In this document: positions 26,000 to 34,576 of the stretch, piece after piece
Layout of the letters: every line of letters starts with the position of its first letter
Position numbering within the stretch: position 1 is the stretch's first letter
Source of the DNA: Maricaulis sp017643475
Lineage (GTDB): Bacteria; Pseudomonadota; Alphaproteobacteria; Caulobacterales; Maricaulaceae
Assembly (NCBI RefSeq): GCF_047123815.1
Contig: NZ_CP138920.1
Coordinates: forward strand, 682,001-746,000
Reading direction: 5' to 3'
Length of the DNA: 64,000 bases
Translations under genes and position numbers: made by a program
The notes under the pieces: generated by a model
Databases searched by the model: none
Seen by the model: the letters and a program-made list of their open reading frames with translations, nothing else
What the model was told of the DNA's origin: nothing

Positions 26000-26958
26000 T
26001 GTTCTTCTGTCCTTTGCAAGAGAGATATAGCGGCTTCATACGCCGCCTCGACGTCGAGGTCGAGCATCAGGCTTTCCGGCTGGAAACGCCGCTTGTTCTT
26101 GAAACGCGCATAATGTTCCTCAAACGAGGTGGCGCCGCGCACCACCGCCGTGTTTTCACCCCAGGGCCCGTAAAGCCGGTCATCCGTTGGCCCCATCAAC
26201 CCCAGCGTAGGTATCCCGGCCGCAGCAGAGATATGCATCAGCCCGCTGTCATTACCGATATAGAGGCGCGGACGGTGCAGACAGGCTGCCACATCATCCA
26301 GCGCCAGCTTACCGGTCAGGTCGAGCACCTGGTCGTTCTCCAGCGCATCGCAAATGGGCGTGGCGGCATCATGATCGCCCGGACCGCCGAATATCGCGAC
26401 TTTCGCGCCGGCCATCGGGCCGTCGGCAGCGATCAGGCGTTTGAGCAGTTCACCGAAGCGCTCGCCCGGCCAGACCTTGTATGGTGCCGAGGCAGAGGGA
26501 CAAACGGCCAGCCAGGGCTGTTTGTCATTGAGGGTTTCCAGCGCGCCTCTGTGGCCGTCATCGGACACGTAGAGCGTTGGATCCGGCACATGACCAAGGC
26601 GCAGGATGGAGGCCGCTTCCTCGACCTTGTTGATCGGGGTTTCCGGGCGTTTGAGGATGCGCCGCTGTTTCGTCCACAGGAAATAGCTGGTACCCGAGCC
26701 GCGGATATCCACCACCAGGTCCCAGCGCTTGCCGACCGTGCGCTGCCACAGGTCCATCCAGTGACCGCCACCCTTTTTCTTGGCCATGACGATGATCTCG
26801 TCCAGGCGTGGCAGGGCACGGAACAGCGGTTCGGCCAGCGGACCACAGGCAATCGTGAAACGCGCCTCGGGGCGGGTCTCGAGCAGATGCTGCAGGATGC
26901 CGGAATTGATCACGGCATCGCCGATCCGGGTCGAAGTGATGAAAAGCACGCGTTCCAT
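25996..26958 (-). CDS. Glycosyltransferase family 9 (heptosyltransferase-like)
   Basis: 320 residues from MERVLFITSTRIGDAVINSG, the standard GT9 N-terminus; longer upstream reading has no support. The C-terminal donor-binding domain shows LAVCPSASAPYKVWPGERFG and LYIGNDSGLMHISAAAGIPT followed by LGLMGPTDDRLYGPWG, matching ADP-heptose LPS heptosyltransferases and relatives. It would act on lipopolysaccharide core at the cytoplasmic face. A lack of other LPS genes nearby leaves the acceptor open. Its stop overlaps the dihydroorotase-like gene start by 4 bp (ATGA). Confidence 0.9.
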   Translation of the reverse strand: MERVLFITSTRIGDAVINSGILQHLLETRPEARFTIACGPLAEPLFRALPRLDEIIVMAKKKGGGHWMDLWQRTVGKRWDLVVDIRGSGTSYFLWTKQRRILKRPETPINKVEEAASILRLGHVPDPTLYVSDDGHRGALETLNDKQPWLAVCPSASAPYKVWPGERFGELLKRLIAADGPMAGAKVAIFGGPGDHDAATPICDALENDQVLDLTGKLALDDVAACLHRPRLYIGNDSGLMHISAAAGIPTLGLMGPTDDRLYGPWGENTAVVRGATSFEEHYARFKNKRRFQPESLMLDLDVEAAYEAAISLLQRTEEQ

Positions 26959-27024
26959 GGGCGCCGGGGATAACCCGCACCGCCCCTCTTGGCCAGCCAG
27001 CGCTGCAATGCCATATGCTAGGGC

Positions 27025-27837
27025 ATGACCAGTGATGCCATTTTTCAACTGCCCGAACGCGCCATCCTGCGGCTGGTGGGCCCGGACACCCGCACCCTGC
27101 TGCAACGCGTGATCACCGCCGATGTCGAGAATTTCCCGATCGGGACGATCCGCCCCGGCGCCCTGCTGACGCCCCAGGGCAAGATCATCTGTGATTTCAT
27201 GATGTTCTCTCGTGAGAACGGGATCGATATCGACGTCTCCGAAAGCGCCGGAGCAGCCCTGCTCAAGCGCCTGACCATGTACCGCCTCAAGGCCGATGTG
27301 ACCCTGTCGCACGAGACCGCCCTGCACGCGCTCTGGTCCACCGCCGCCTTCGAGGGTGCCAGCGAGGATCCGCGCCTGCCCGGCCAGCTCTGGCGTTCGG
27401 TGAGCGATGAGACCCATGAATCACTCGCTCTCGACACGATCGAAATCCCTGCCGGCATCCCCGCCTTTGGCCGCGATTATGGCGAGGCCGAAGTATTTCC
27501 GACCGATGTGAACCTGGACGTTTATGGCGGCGTCGGCTGGACCAAGGGCTGTTTCATTGGCCAGGAAGTTGTCTCCCGCATGAAACGTCGCGGCACCATC
27601 CGCAAACGTTCACTCGCTGTGACCTTTGACGGCGAAGCGCCGCCCGCAGGCACCCCGCTCAGGGCTGGTGACACGAGCATTGGCGAGATCACCTCAAGCC
27701 ACGAGAGACAGGCAGTCGCCCTGGTGCGTCTGGACAAGCTGGAGAAGGCCGACGGCACGTTGAGCGCCGGTGACATCGCCGCCTCGACAATCGTACCCGA
27801 AGCTCTTGAACCGGAACCGGCCGCGGAACGCATCTGA
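27025..27837 (+). CDS. ygfZ: Folate-binding Fe/S cluster protein (YgfZ/IBA57 type)
   Basis: 270 residues. A glycine-cleavage T-protein-like fold with LPERAILRLVGPDTRTLLQRVITADVE at the start and the motif GWTKGCFIGQEVVSRMKRRG (K-x-GC-x-GQE) near residue 172, diagnostic of YgfZ/IBA57. The family assists Fe-S cluster assembly or repair with tetrahydrofolate. No Shine-Dalgarno is present; TATGCT at 27014-27019 lies where a -10 box would start transcription on the ATG, so a leaderless mRNA is plausible. The tag gene begins within its stop codon (TGATG). Confidence 0.93.
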   Translation: MTSDAIFQLPERAILRLVGPDTRTLLQRVITADVENFPIGTIRPGALLTPQGKIICDFMMFSRENGIDIDVSESAGAALLKRLTMYRLKADVTLSHETALHALWSTAAFEGASEDPRLPGQLWRSVSDETHESLALDTIEIPAGIPAFGRDYGEAEVFPTDVNLDVYGGVGWTKGCFIGQEVVSRMKRRGTIRKRSLAVTFDGEAPPAGTPLRAGDTSIGEITSSHERQAVALVRLDKLEKADGTLSAGDIAASTIVPEALEPEPAAERI

Positions 27838-28418
27838 TGCAAAACCGCTGTGCCTGGGTGAACACGCCTGATCCGATCTATGCCGAGTATCACGACACTG
27901 AATGGGGTGTGCCGGAATATGATAGCCGGGCCTTGTGGGAGAAGCTGATCCTGGACGGTTTCCAGGCCGGCTTGGCCTGGATCACCATCCTGCGCAAGCG
28001 CGAGAATTTCCGCACCGCCTTTGACGGATTCGACCCGGAGATCATCGCCCGGTATGACGAGGCCAGGATCGAGACCCTGCTTGGAAATGCCGGTATCATA
28101 CGCTCGCGGTCCAAGATCGAGGCGACGATCGGCAATGCCCGCGCCTATCTGGACATGCGGGACGAAGGCACGGATTTTTCCCGCTATCTCTGGGATTTTG
28201 TCGATGGCACACCGATCCAGAACCAGTTCCGGACGCTGGCGGACATCCCGGCCAAAACGGCGCTGAGCGAGCAGATCTCGAAGGATCTCAAGAAACGGGG
28301 ATTCAAGTTTGCAGGTCCGGTGATCGTCTACGCCTTCATGCAGGCCATGGGCATGGTCAATGACCACGAAGTCACTTGCCCCCGCCACCGAGAGGTGCAA
28401 GCCTTCATCCGTGGCTGA
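27837..28418 (+). CDS. tag: DNA-3-methyladenine glycosylase I
   Basis: 193 residues. Starts RCAWVNTPDPIYAEYHDTEWG and then VPEYDSRALWEKLILDGFQAG plus LAWITILRKRENFRTAFDGF, the Tag signature; the C-terminus QAMGMVNDHEVTCPRHREV carries the conserved zinc-binding Cys/His residues. It removes 3-methyladenine from alkylated DNA. Translation is likely coupled to ygfZ by the TGATG overlap. Confidence 0.96.
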   Translation: MQNRCAWVNTPDPIYAEYHDTEWGVPEYDSRALWEKLILDGFQAGLAWITILRKRENFRTAFDGFDPEIIARYDEARIETLLGNAGIIRSRSKIEATIGNARAYLDMRDEGTDFSRYLWDFVDGTPIQNQFRTLADIPAKTALSEQISKDLKKRGFKFAGPVIVYAFMQAMGMVNDHEVTCPRHREVQAFIRG

Positions 28419-28447
28419 TCAGGCGTAGTGTGTAAAGGACCGCACAG

Positions 28448-28684
28448 ATGAAAACGATGATTGCACGTCTCTCCCTTATTGGATTTTCCGCCGCGAGCAT
28501 CGCTGGTTGCGCCAGCTTTGACGGCTTTGACCGAGATGACTATCCGCGGGCCGACGAGCTTGGCCCCAATGACTGCTATCAGTCCGGCCCCCACGACCCG
28601 ACCGCGCCGGGCGAATGGATCTGCCCGGACGAAACCGGTCACGACCGCGTCCAGCCCCGCCACCGCGTGGAAGACCGGGATTAG
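28448..28684 (+). CDS. Small hypothetical lipoprotein
   Basis: 78 residues with AAAGGA about 9 nt upstream of the ATG. The signal MKTMIARLSLIGFSAASIAGC ends in lipobox IAGC. The mature part is short, acidic and contains two further cysteines (NDCYQSG and EWICPDE), which may form a disulphide. No family recognised; probably an envelope lipoprotein. Confidence 0.65.
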   Translation: MKTMIARLSLIGFSAASIAGCASFDGFDRDDYPRADELGPNDCYQSGPHDPTAPGEWICPDETGHDRVQPRHRVEDRD

Positions 28685-28739
28685 GGCGCAGCTAGACACT
28701 TTTCGTCCAACCGGAAGCATACCTGAGCTAGGGCCGGGG

Positions 28740-28781
28740 CGCACGAGCTGCGCCGTAGGCGACAAGCAGTCTACTCGTGCG
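28740..28781. repeat. Cruciform-capable hairpin between convergent genes
   Basis: CGCACGAG (28740-28747) pairs perfectly with CTCGTGCG (28774-28781), and an inner CTGC/GCAG and GCC/GGC can pair as well. It stands between the small lipoprotein gene and the convergent 28815-29180 gene, where a bidirectional stop of transcription would be useful, but there is no T-run. Confidence 0.4.
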
Positions 28782-28814
28782 TCGTAATGACAAAACCGCG
28801 CGTGACCCGACGAG

Positions 28815-29180
28815 TTACAGCTGCGCAATCCCCACAAGAAACACCGTCCCGCAGATCAGGGTCACAATTGCGGAGATGCCAGCAAACAAAACTGCCGCGA
28901 TTTTTTGGTCGAAGCTATTGAAGCTAATACCCTTGGTGATGAGCCCCCTCAGCAAAACCACGGTCAAGACAAACACCAGAACGCGGTCAAGCCAGAGCCA
29001 TTGTGGATTACCATCGCGAAAAGCACTCATGCTGAACGCGAAATACGCCAGCGACATCAGCGCGAACACCAAAACGCAAAGCGCCGTAAGCGCCTTTCCT
29101 GCAAGCCCAGTCAACTGCCTGCTCCTCCTACCAGCATTGAGGGAACATAGCCGCACAACCTCAACAAGGTCTCGCAGCAT
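28815..29180 (-). CDS. Hypothetical membrane protein
   Basis: 121 residues with three hydrophobic stretches: LTALCVLVFALMSLAYFAF (about residues 32-50), VLVFVLTVVLLRGLI (about 67-81) and AAVLFAGISAIVTLICGTVF (about 95-114). No family recognised. The composition is lower in GC than the neighbours. A start further in (for example within the basic N-terminus) is possible. It is convergent with the tag operon and followed by the structured hairpin. Confidence 0.6.
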   Translation of the reverse strand: MLRDLVEVVRLCSLNAGRRSRQLTGLAGKALTALCVLVFALMSLAYFAFSMSAFRDGNPQWLWLDRVLVFVLTVVLLRGLITKGISFNSFDQKIAAVLFAGISAIVTLICGTVFLVGIAQL

Positions 29181-29234
29181 ATCACATCTTTTCGCATTCC
29201 GGGCGAACCCAATGCAGCCCCCCCCTTCTACCCC

Positions 29235-29357
29235 TTAAATCTTATGCCGAGATCGGGCCGTACAGGGTTTCTCAGGTCAAGGGTGAAACCGCGACGCGGC
29301 GCTTCGCGCCCTTGACCTGAGAAACCCTGTACGGCGTCCTGCCTGCATGAGATTTAA
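29235..29357. repeat. 123-bp long near-perfect palindrome (MITE-like)
   Basis: Three pairing blocks are nested. The outer block is TTAAATCTTATGC against GCATGAGATTTAA (12 of 13 positions pair). Then 9 unpaired bases on each side. The core is 27 perfect bp: 29257-29283 against 29309-29335, starting GCCGTACAGGGTTTCTCAGG. The loop (29284-29308) is GC-rich and can form its own small stem. TTAA at both ends may be part of the arms or a target duplication. It could be a miniature inverted-repeat element or a very long terminator. Confidence 0.75.
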
Positions 29358-29398
29358 ACCTTGTTCCCTCCGCTGGAGGCTAGGAATACTCGACTCAT

Positions 29399-29419
29399 CC
29401 TCGCCCCAGATGGGCGAGG
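29399..29419. repeat. Small GC-rich hairpin
   Basis: CCTCGCCC-cagat-GGGCGAGG is a perfect 8-bp stem with a 5-nt loop. Short hairpins of this type (CCTCGCCC...GGGCGAGG) are common in intergenic DNA of high-GC alphaproteobacteria. No T-run follows, so it is not a standard terminator. Confidence 0.5.
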
Positions 29420-29548
29420 GGGACCGTTGATGACAACGTCTTTTGCCGAGGCGAAACGCTCCCATTACCCCAATCGCAGCTTTCCCCGTGACCTGTCGCA
29501 GCAATCTCACTAGGTTCCGCTGTTCCTGATTGCGTTGGAGTAAGCGCC

Positions 29549-30664
29549 ATGAATGCCGTTATCCGTTCCACCGGCCTGTGGACACCGGACGAGAGTGTCT
29601 CGAACGAGGAGCTCGTGGAATGCTTCAACGCCTGGGTCGAGAAGCATAATGCCGAACATGCCGACGCCATCGAGCGCGGCTCGGTTGAACCGCTCAACCC
29701 CTCCTCCACCGCCTTCATCGAGAAAGCGTCCGGCATCAAGTCGCGCTACACTATCGACAAGGCCGGTGTGCTGGATGTGGATCGCATGCGCCCGCGCATT
29801 GCACCGCGCCCGGACGAGGACATCTGCCTGATGGCGGAGGCGGGTGTCGCGGCTGCAAGACAGGCGCTGGAATCGGCGGGCCGTGATGCGGCCGATGTCG
29901 ATGCTGTGATCTGCTCGGCCACCTCGATGCAGCGCACCTATCCGTGCATCGCCATCGAGATCCAGCAGGCGCTGGGTATCGAGGGCTTTGGTTACGACAT
30001 GTCAGTGGCGTGTTCGTCCGGCACGTTCGGCATGATCTCGGCGATCAACATGATCAAGACCGGCATGGCCAGATCGGTACTGGTCGTGACACCGGAAATC
30101 ACCACACCGCAGCTCAACTTCCGCGACCGCGACAGTCATTTCATCTTTGGTGATGTCGCCGTGGCCGTGCTGATCGAGGCCGAGGATATCGCCGGAGACG
30201 GTGGCTGGGACATCATGATGACGCGCATGATGACGAAGTTTTCAAACAATATCCGCTCGAATTTCGGCTTCCTGAATGCGTCTGAAGACCCGGAACCGGG
30301 TTTCGAGGATCGCTATTTCGTGCAGGAAGGCCGCAAGGTCTTCAAGGAAGTCTGCCCGATGGTCATCGAGATGATCCTGGGCGACCTGGCCAAACAGGGC
30401 CTGACTGCGGACGACATGAAACGCCTTTGGCTGCACCAGGCCAATATCAACATGAACCAGATGATTGCGCGCAAGGTCTTTGACCGCGATTTCGAACCAC
30501 ATGAAGCGCCGGTTGTCCTGGACGAGTTCGCCAATATCGCCGGTGCCGGTTCGCTGGTCGCCTTCCACCGTCACAGTGACGATTTCGCGACGGGCGAAAA
30601 GGGGCTGATCTGTTCTTTCGGTGCAGGCTATTCGGCTGGTTCGATCTACGTGCAGAAGCGCTGA
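29549..30664 (+). CDS. Beta-ketoacyl-ACP synthase III family protein (first paralogue)
   Basis: 371 residues, a FabH-like thiolase-fold enzyme. Catalytic Cys in SVACSSGTFG (about residue 152), His in LWLHQANINMNQM and Asn in EFANIAGAGSLVAFHRH. Domain I begins MNAVIRSTGLWTPDESVSNE. KAS III enzymes condense an acyl-CoA with malonyl-ACP to start fatty acid or other acyl chain synthesis. The gene is a paralogue of the one at 32394, which has the same length; both lie outside a fatty-acid operon. Standard FabH is 310-330 residues, so these are longer. The role is not fixed; a specialised lipid is possible. Confidence 0.85.
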   Translation: MNAVIRSTGLWTPDESVSNEELVECFNAWVEKHNAEHADAIERGSVEPLNPSSTAFIEKASGIKSRYTIDKAGVLDVDRMRPRIAPRPDEDICLMAEAGVAAARQALESAGRDAADVDAVICSATSMQRTYPCIAIEIQQALGIEGFGYDMSVACSSGTFGMISAINMIKTGMARSVLVVTPEITTPQLNFRDRDSHFIFGDVAVAVLIEAEDIAGDGGWDIMMTRMMTKFSNNIRSNFGFLNASEDPEPGFEDRYFVQEGRKVFKEVCPMVIEMILGDLAKQGLTADDMKRLWLHQANINMNQMIARKVFDRDFEPHEAPVVLDEFANIAGAGSLVAFHRHSDDFATGEKGLICSFGAGYSAGSIYVQKR

Positions 30665-30766
30665 TCACCGCGCCTCGCCGGTCATTGATACCTCCGCATC
30701 GAACAGGCGACCGTTTCTGACGCCCCTGCCTGTCAGCTTGACCCCGTCAGCAACGGAGGTCTCTGC

Positions 30767-30850
30767 ATGCGCGCCCTGGAATTCCTGTCCAAGCTTCTCA
30801 ACACCGTTATCGCAGTGGCCTTTGTCATTGCGCTGGCCGGTGTGTGGTAA
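30767..30850 (+). CDS. 27-residue single-helix membrane peptide
   Basis: A short open frame MRALEFLSKLLNTVIAVAFV continuing to IALAGVW and a TAA stop. GGAGG lies 7 nt before the ATG, so translation is well supported. The peptide is one transmembrane helix with a short charged head. It stands between the KAS III gene and the amtB terminator, which overlaps its stop. Function unknown. Confidence 0.6.
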   Translation: MRALEFLSKLLNTVIAVAFVIALAGVW

Positions 30851-30882
30851 AAAAGAGGCCCGGTAGCGCTTGCTACCGGGCC
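30848..30882 (-). terminator. Rho-independent terminator of amtB
   Basis: On the minus strand a perfect 11-bp stem GGCCCGGTAGC/GCTACCGGGCC with a 4-nt loop is followed by TCTTTTTT. It lies 59 bp downstream of the amtB stop. The plus-strand side lacks a T-run, so it mainly serves amtB. Confidence 0.85.
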
Positions 30883-30940
30883 AGTGAAACGTCTCAAACC
30901 GGGGAGGAGTGGTTTAGACGCGAAACTTGGTCGGGGCCGG

Positions 30941-32164
30941 TCAGTTGACCGATTCCCCGTGCAGGGAGGTGTCGAGGCCCTTGATCTCTTCCTCTTCCTC
31001 AACCCGCAATTTCATCAGCCTGGACTGGACAAACAGGATGCCAGTGGTGACAACGGCGCAGTAGATGGCTGCCGCCAGCGCGCCCCAGGTCTGGGTCCAC
31101 ACCTGCATCAGATTGCCTTCGATGGCACCGCCCGTGCCGCCAATCGCCTCGACCGCGAAGACACCCGTCAAAATCGCGCCCACAAGGCCGCCTACACCGT
31201 GCAGGCCGAACGCATCCAGGCTGTCATCGATCTTGAGCAGGCGTTTGAGGCCGGTCACACCGTAATAAGCGCCCAGCGCACCGCCGATGCCGACAAAAAA
31301 GCTCGCCCAGGCCGGAACAAATCCTGCAGCTGGCGTGATGGCTACCAGGCCGGCAACCGCACCGGAGGCTGCGCCCAGCGCGCTTGCCTTGCCGCGCAGC
31401 ACCCATTCCAGGACCATCCACGTCACAACAGCCGCAGCCGTCGCCAGCTGAGTCGTCACCATGGCGTGGGCTGCACTGCCATTGGCACCCAGGGCCGAAC
31501 CGCCATTGAAGCCAAACCAGCCAACCCACAACAGGCCTGCACCGATCAGCGTCAACACCAGATTGTCCGGCATCATGGAGCCGCCCGGATAGCCGCGGCG
31601 CGGTCCGAGAAATTTGGCCAGCACCAGACCAGCCACACCGGCATTGATGTGCACCACAGCACCACCGGCAAAGTCCAGCACGCCGGCCTCGCCCAGGAAA
31701 CCGCCGCCCCAGACCCAGTGACAGATCGGCGCATAAACCAGCACCATCCATACCGCGCCAAAGATCAGGAAGGCAGAAAAACGGATACGCTCAACAGCAG
31801 CGCCGGCGATGATTGCGACGGTGATGATCGCAAAGGTGAGCTGGAACATGAAGAACAGGTTCTCAGGCAGGTCCCCCGACACCGTGTCCGGCGTCACGCC
31901 GGCCAGAAAAACCCGATCCAGACCCCCGACAAAACTGTTGAGCGCTCCCCCGTCCGTAAAAGCGAGTGAATAGGCTGCCACCGCCCAGACCAGGGTCACC
32001 ACAGCTGCAGCGCCGTAACTCTGCATCATCGTCGACAACACATTCATACGGCGAACCATGCCGGCATAGAAAAGGGCCAGGCCCGGCAGCGTCATCAGCA
32101 AGACCAGGGCTGTTGAAGTAAGGATCCAGGCGACATTGCCGCTATCTAGTGCGATCTGTTCCAT
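30941..32164 (-). CDS. amtB: Ammonium transporter
   Basis: 407 residues from MEQIALDSGNVAWILTSTAL, with GGGAGGT about 8 nt upstream; an ATG 11 codons before is less likely. Eleven helices are expected. The twin-His pore residues are in VVHINAGVAGLV and FGLHGVGGLVGAILTG, and the signature YAPICHWVWGGGFLGEAGVLDFAGG is present. The C-terminus is short (DTSLHGESVN). It imports ammonium. No glnK gene is adjacent, which is unusual because amtB is most often in a glnK-amtB operon. Confidence 0.94.
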   Translation of the reverse strand: MEQIALDSGNVAWILTSTALVLLMTLPGLALFYAGMVRRMNVLSTMMQSYGAAAVVTLVWAVAAYSLAFTDGGALNSFVGGLDRVFLAGVTPDTVSGDLPENLFFMFQLTFAIITVAIIAGAAVERIRFSAFLIFGAVWMVLVYAPICHWVWGGGFLGEAGVLDFAGGAVVHINAGVAGLVLAKFLGPRRGYPGGSMMPDNLVLTLIGAGLLWVGWFGFNGGSALGANGSAAHAMVTTQLATAAAVVTWMVLEWVLRGKASALGAASGAVAGLVAITPAAGFVPAWASFFVGIGGALGAYYGVTGLKRLLKIDDSLDAFGLHGVGGLVGAILTGVFAVEAIGGTGGAIEGNLMQVWTQTWGALAAAIYCAVVTTGILFVQSRLMKLRVEEEEEIKGLDTSLHGESVN

Positions 32165-32393
32165 TGGGGTTACCTCCCGCTTTTTTGCGTTGCACAAAAA
32201 CTAGGGAGCGCCATCGGCCCGCGTCGAATCTGCGGCAGGATTTTTTCTGCTTTCTTGCGACTTCGCTGCAATCTTGGGCAGACTTGCCGCACATTCGAGC
32301 AAAACGAAATTTTTTCGGCGCGATGCTGCGATGCATTGATTAGCTATTCGCAATCGTTAGGCTGCCGACAAGTGTAACAAGCGGGGCATTCTC

Positions 32394-33509
32394 GTGCAGA
32401 CCAGCATCATCCGCTCGACGGGTTCTTGGATTCCTGAAGACGTCATCACCAATGAAGAGCTCGTCGCCAGCTATAACAGCTATGCAGAGCGCTTTAACTC
32501 CGACAATGCGGCCGCCATCGCCGCGGGCGCGATGGATGAGGTTCCCCTCTCCTCTGCCGAATTCATCGTCAATGCGTCAGGCATTGAACGTCGGCATGTG
32601 ATCGAGAAGTCGGGCATTCTCAATACCGACACCCTGGTGCCGCGCATCGAACCGCGCCCCTTCGAGGAGACCGCCTTCCAGGCCGAATGCGCCATGAAAG
32701 CCGTCACGCCGGCGCTGGAAAAGGCCGGTGTCGCGGGTTCGGATGTTGATGGCGTTATCGTCGCCTCCTCCGCCCAGCAGCGCAATTTCCCGGGCATGGC
32801 CTGCGAGATCCAGGACAAGATCGGCTCGGCGGGCTTTTCCTTTGACCTGACCATGGCCTGTGCCTCCGCGCTCTACGGCCTGCATATCGCCAATGGCATG
32901 ATCAAGTCCGGCCAGGCCAAGCGTATCCTGGTGTGCTCGCCGGAAATCATGACCTGTATCAATGTGCACTCGCGCCGCGATGTGCACTTCATCTTCGGTG
33001 ACGCAGCCAGTGCAATCCTGGTAGAAGCCGATGAGGGCCGCGAAGGCGGCTGGGAAGTGCTCGGCACACACTGCCAGAACAAGTATTCCATCGCCCTGCG
33101 CTCTGATTTCGGCTTCCTCAACGAGGCCGAGCGCACGGTCCAGGCCGATTACACACCGGGTCTCGACCAGGATGGTCACAAGGTCTTCAAGGACGTGGTC
33201 GGTTTCGCACCGACCGTGGCCAAGTCGTTGATGGAACAGATCGACCTCGCGCCGGAAGACGTGCGCCGCACCTGGCTGCACCAGGCCAATATCCGCATGG
33301 TCGACATGATTGCCAAACGTATCCTGGGACGCGACCGGACGCCGGAGAATGCGCCGGCCATCCTGCAGGAATACGGAAACACATCCTCCTCCTCTGTCGT
33401 GATCAATTTCGAACAACACTCCGAGGACATGGCCGCCGGCGAGAACGGTGTCATGTGTGCCTTCGGCGCCGGTTACGGCGTGGGTGCTGCAGCCGTGAGG
33501 AAACGTTGA
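32394..33509 (+). CDS. Beta-ketoacyl-ACP synthase III family protein (second paralogue)
   Basis: 371 residues with a GTG start (MQTSIIRSTGSWIPEDVITN). Catalytic Cys in TMACASALYG, His in TWLHQANIRMVDM and Asn in EYGNTSSSSVVINF. The active site (ASALYG, YGNTSSSS) is closer to standard FabH than in the first paralogue. The two align from end to end (RSTG..., HFIFGDAASAILVEA against HFIFGDVAVAVLIEA), so they come from a duplication separated by amtB. Transcription overlaps the next lipoprotein gene at TGATG. Confidence 0.87.
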   Translation: MQTSIIRSTGSWIPEDVITNEELVASYNSYAERFNSDNAAAIAAGAMDEVPLSSAEFIVNASGIERRHVIEKSGILNTDTLVPRIEPRPFEETAFQAECAMKAVTPALEKAGVAGSDVDGVIVASSAQQRNFPGMACEIQDKIGSAGFSFDLTMACASALYGLHIANGMIKSGQAKRILVCSPEIMTCINVHSRRDVHFIFGDAASAILVEADEGREGGWEVLGTHCQNKYSIALRSDFGFLNEAERTVQADYTPGLDQDGHKVFKDVVGFAPTVAKSLMEQIDLAPEDVRRTWLHQANIRMVDMIAKRILGRDRTPENAPAILQEYGNTSSSSVVINFEQHSEDMAAGENGVMCAFGAGYGVGAAAVRKR

Positions 33510-34495
33510 TGCGTATTACCCTTTCACTTTTGCTGGCCGCCGGCCTGGCCGCCTGTTCCGCGCCTGAAACCGAGACGCCTGAAGAGGAAACACCGGTTGA
33601 AGCGGCTGCCGCTGAAACCGAGGCTCCGGCCGAGGAAGAGGCTGCGGAGGACGTCCCCGCTCCGCCGAGCCAGGACATCTATCTCTACGCACTCAGCTGG
33701 GACGGCGACACGCCAGCCCTCGGCGATCAGATCGGTCGCATCGGTGATGAGGGTTATGACAACCAGCCCTTCTTCACGAGTGATGGCGGCGTGCTCTACA
33801 CGTCTGCTGGCGAAAACGGCAATACCGATATCTGGCGCTACGACCTGGCGTCAGGCGAAAGCGCCCAGCTGACCGATACGCCGGATGCGAGCGAATACTC
33901 GCCGAAAGTCCCGCCGTCCGAAGGCGCGCTGTCCTATCTCTACCAGCCGCCGGGCGGTTATGCCGGCAATGCCTATCTGGCGGATGACGGCAATGCCAAT
34001 CCGCGTGCGGCGCACGCGCTGGCGCCGGTTGGCTATTACGAATTTTCCGCCGACCTGCGTTATGTCGCGACGTTCTATCTGGGTGAGCCAGACAGCGGTA
34101 ATCCCTTTACCCTGCAGCTGATCGACCGCTCGACCGCGCCGGAGACCGTGACCCAGATCGCGGAGAATCCGGGTCGCACCTTCTGGCGCAATCCGCGCGG
34201 CACGGGTGTTTATCACTCCCTCGCCGATGCAGACGGCAATCACACGGTTCACTATCTCGACTTCCGCGCCGCAGAAGACACACCGCTGTTTGCCATGCCG
34301 GAGGGTGTGGAGGACTTCGTCAGCGCGGGCCTGCCCACTGATGGCGTTGCCTTCCTGTCGACATCGAACGGCCAGCTGGTCTACTGGAATGGAGACGCCT
34401 GGACTGAAGCCGGCGACATTTCCGCCCTGGCAGGTGCCACCCGCCTGGCCATCAGCCCGGACCTGTCCGTCATCGCGATCGTCGCTGAGGAATAG
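33509..34495 (+). CDS. Beta-propeller (PD40/TolB-like) lipoprotein
   Basis: 328 residues from MRITLSLLLAAGLAAC, a lipoprotein signal with lipobox LAAC; the ATG overlaps the KAS III stop (TGATG). A long Glu/Ala/Pro-rich linker (about residues 20-55) leads to repeated beta blades with W/Y-rich patterns such as NTDIWRYDLASGESAQLTDTPD, which resemble TolB/PD40 repeats. Function unknown; likely periplasmic binding or scaffold. Translational coupling to the KAS III gene suggests a joint role, perhaps handling its lipid product. Confidence 0.75.
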   Translation: MRITLSLLLAAGLAACSAPETETPEEETPVEAAAAETEAPAEEEAAEDVPAPPSQDIYLYALSWDGDTPALGDQIGRIGDEGYDNQPFFTSDGGVLYTSAGENGNTDIWRYDLASGESAQLTDTPDASEYSPKVPPSEGALSYLYQPPGGYAGNAYLADDGNANPRAAHALAPVGYYEFSADLRYVATFYLGEPDSGNPFTLQLIDRSTAPETVTQIAENPGRTFWRNPRGTGVYHSLADADGNHTVHYLDFRAAEDTPLFAMPEGVEDFVSAGLPTDGVAFLSTSNGQLVYWNGDAWTEAGDISALAGATRLAISPDLSVIAIVAEE

Positions 34496-34520
34496 GCCTC
34501 ACCGCTCCTGCGACACAAAC

Positions 34521-34549
34521 CGCCCTCAGCTCCTCGCTGAGGGCGTTTT
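34521..34549 (+). terminator. Rho-independent terminator
   Basis: CGCCCTCAGC-tcctc-GCTGAGGGCG is a perfect 10-bp stem followed by TTTT. It ends the KAS III-lipoprotein unit and stands before the convergent 34577-34951 gene. Confidence 0.85.
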
Positions 34550-34576
34550 GCTGTCGGGGCAGCGGGCGTTCCCGAG

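Larger units (their letters stand above)
29181..29548. other. Gene-free stretch with palindromic DNA
   Basis: This 368-bp interval holds no convincing gene. It contains the 123-bp palindrome (29235-29357) and a small GC hairpin (29399-29419), described separately. The last 100 bp should contain the promoter of the downstream KAS III gene, but no clear -35/-10 pair was seen. Confidence 0.6.

Noticed and set aside
24563..26113. Long plus-strand open frame over the dihydroorotase-like gene
   Set aside because: Antisense of a well-supported gene with all family motifs on the minus strand.
32165..32393. Sigma-54 promoter or NtrC sites upstream of amtB
   Set aside because: TGGCGC and GTGCA-like words are present but not in the required spacing.
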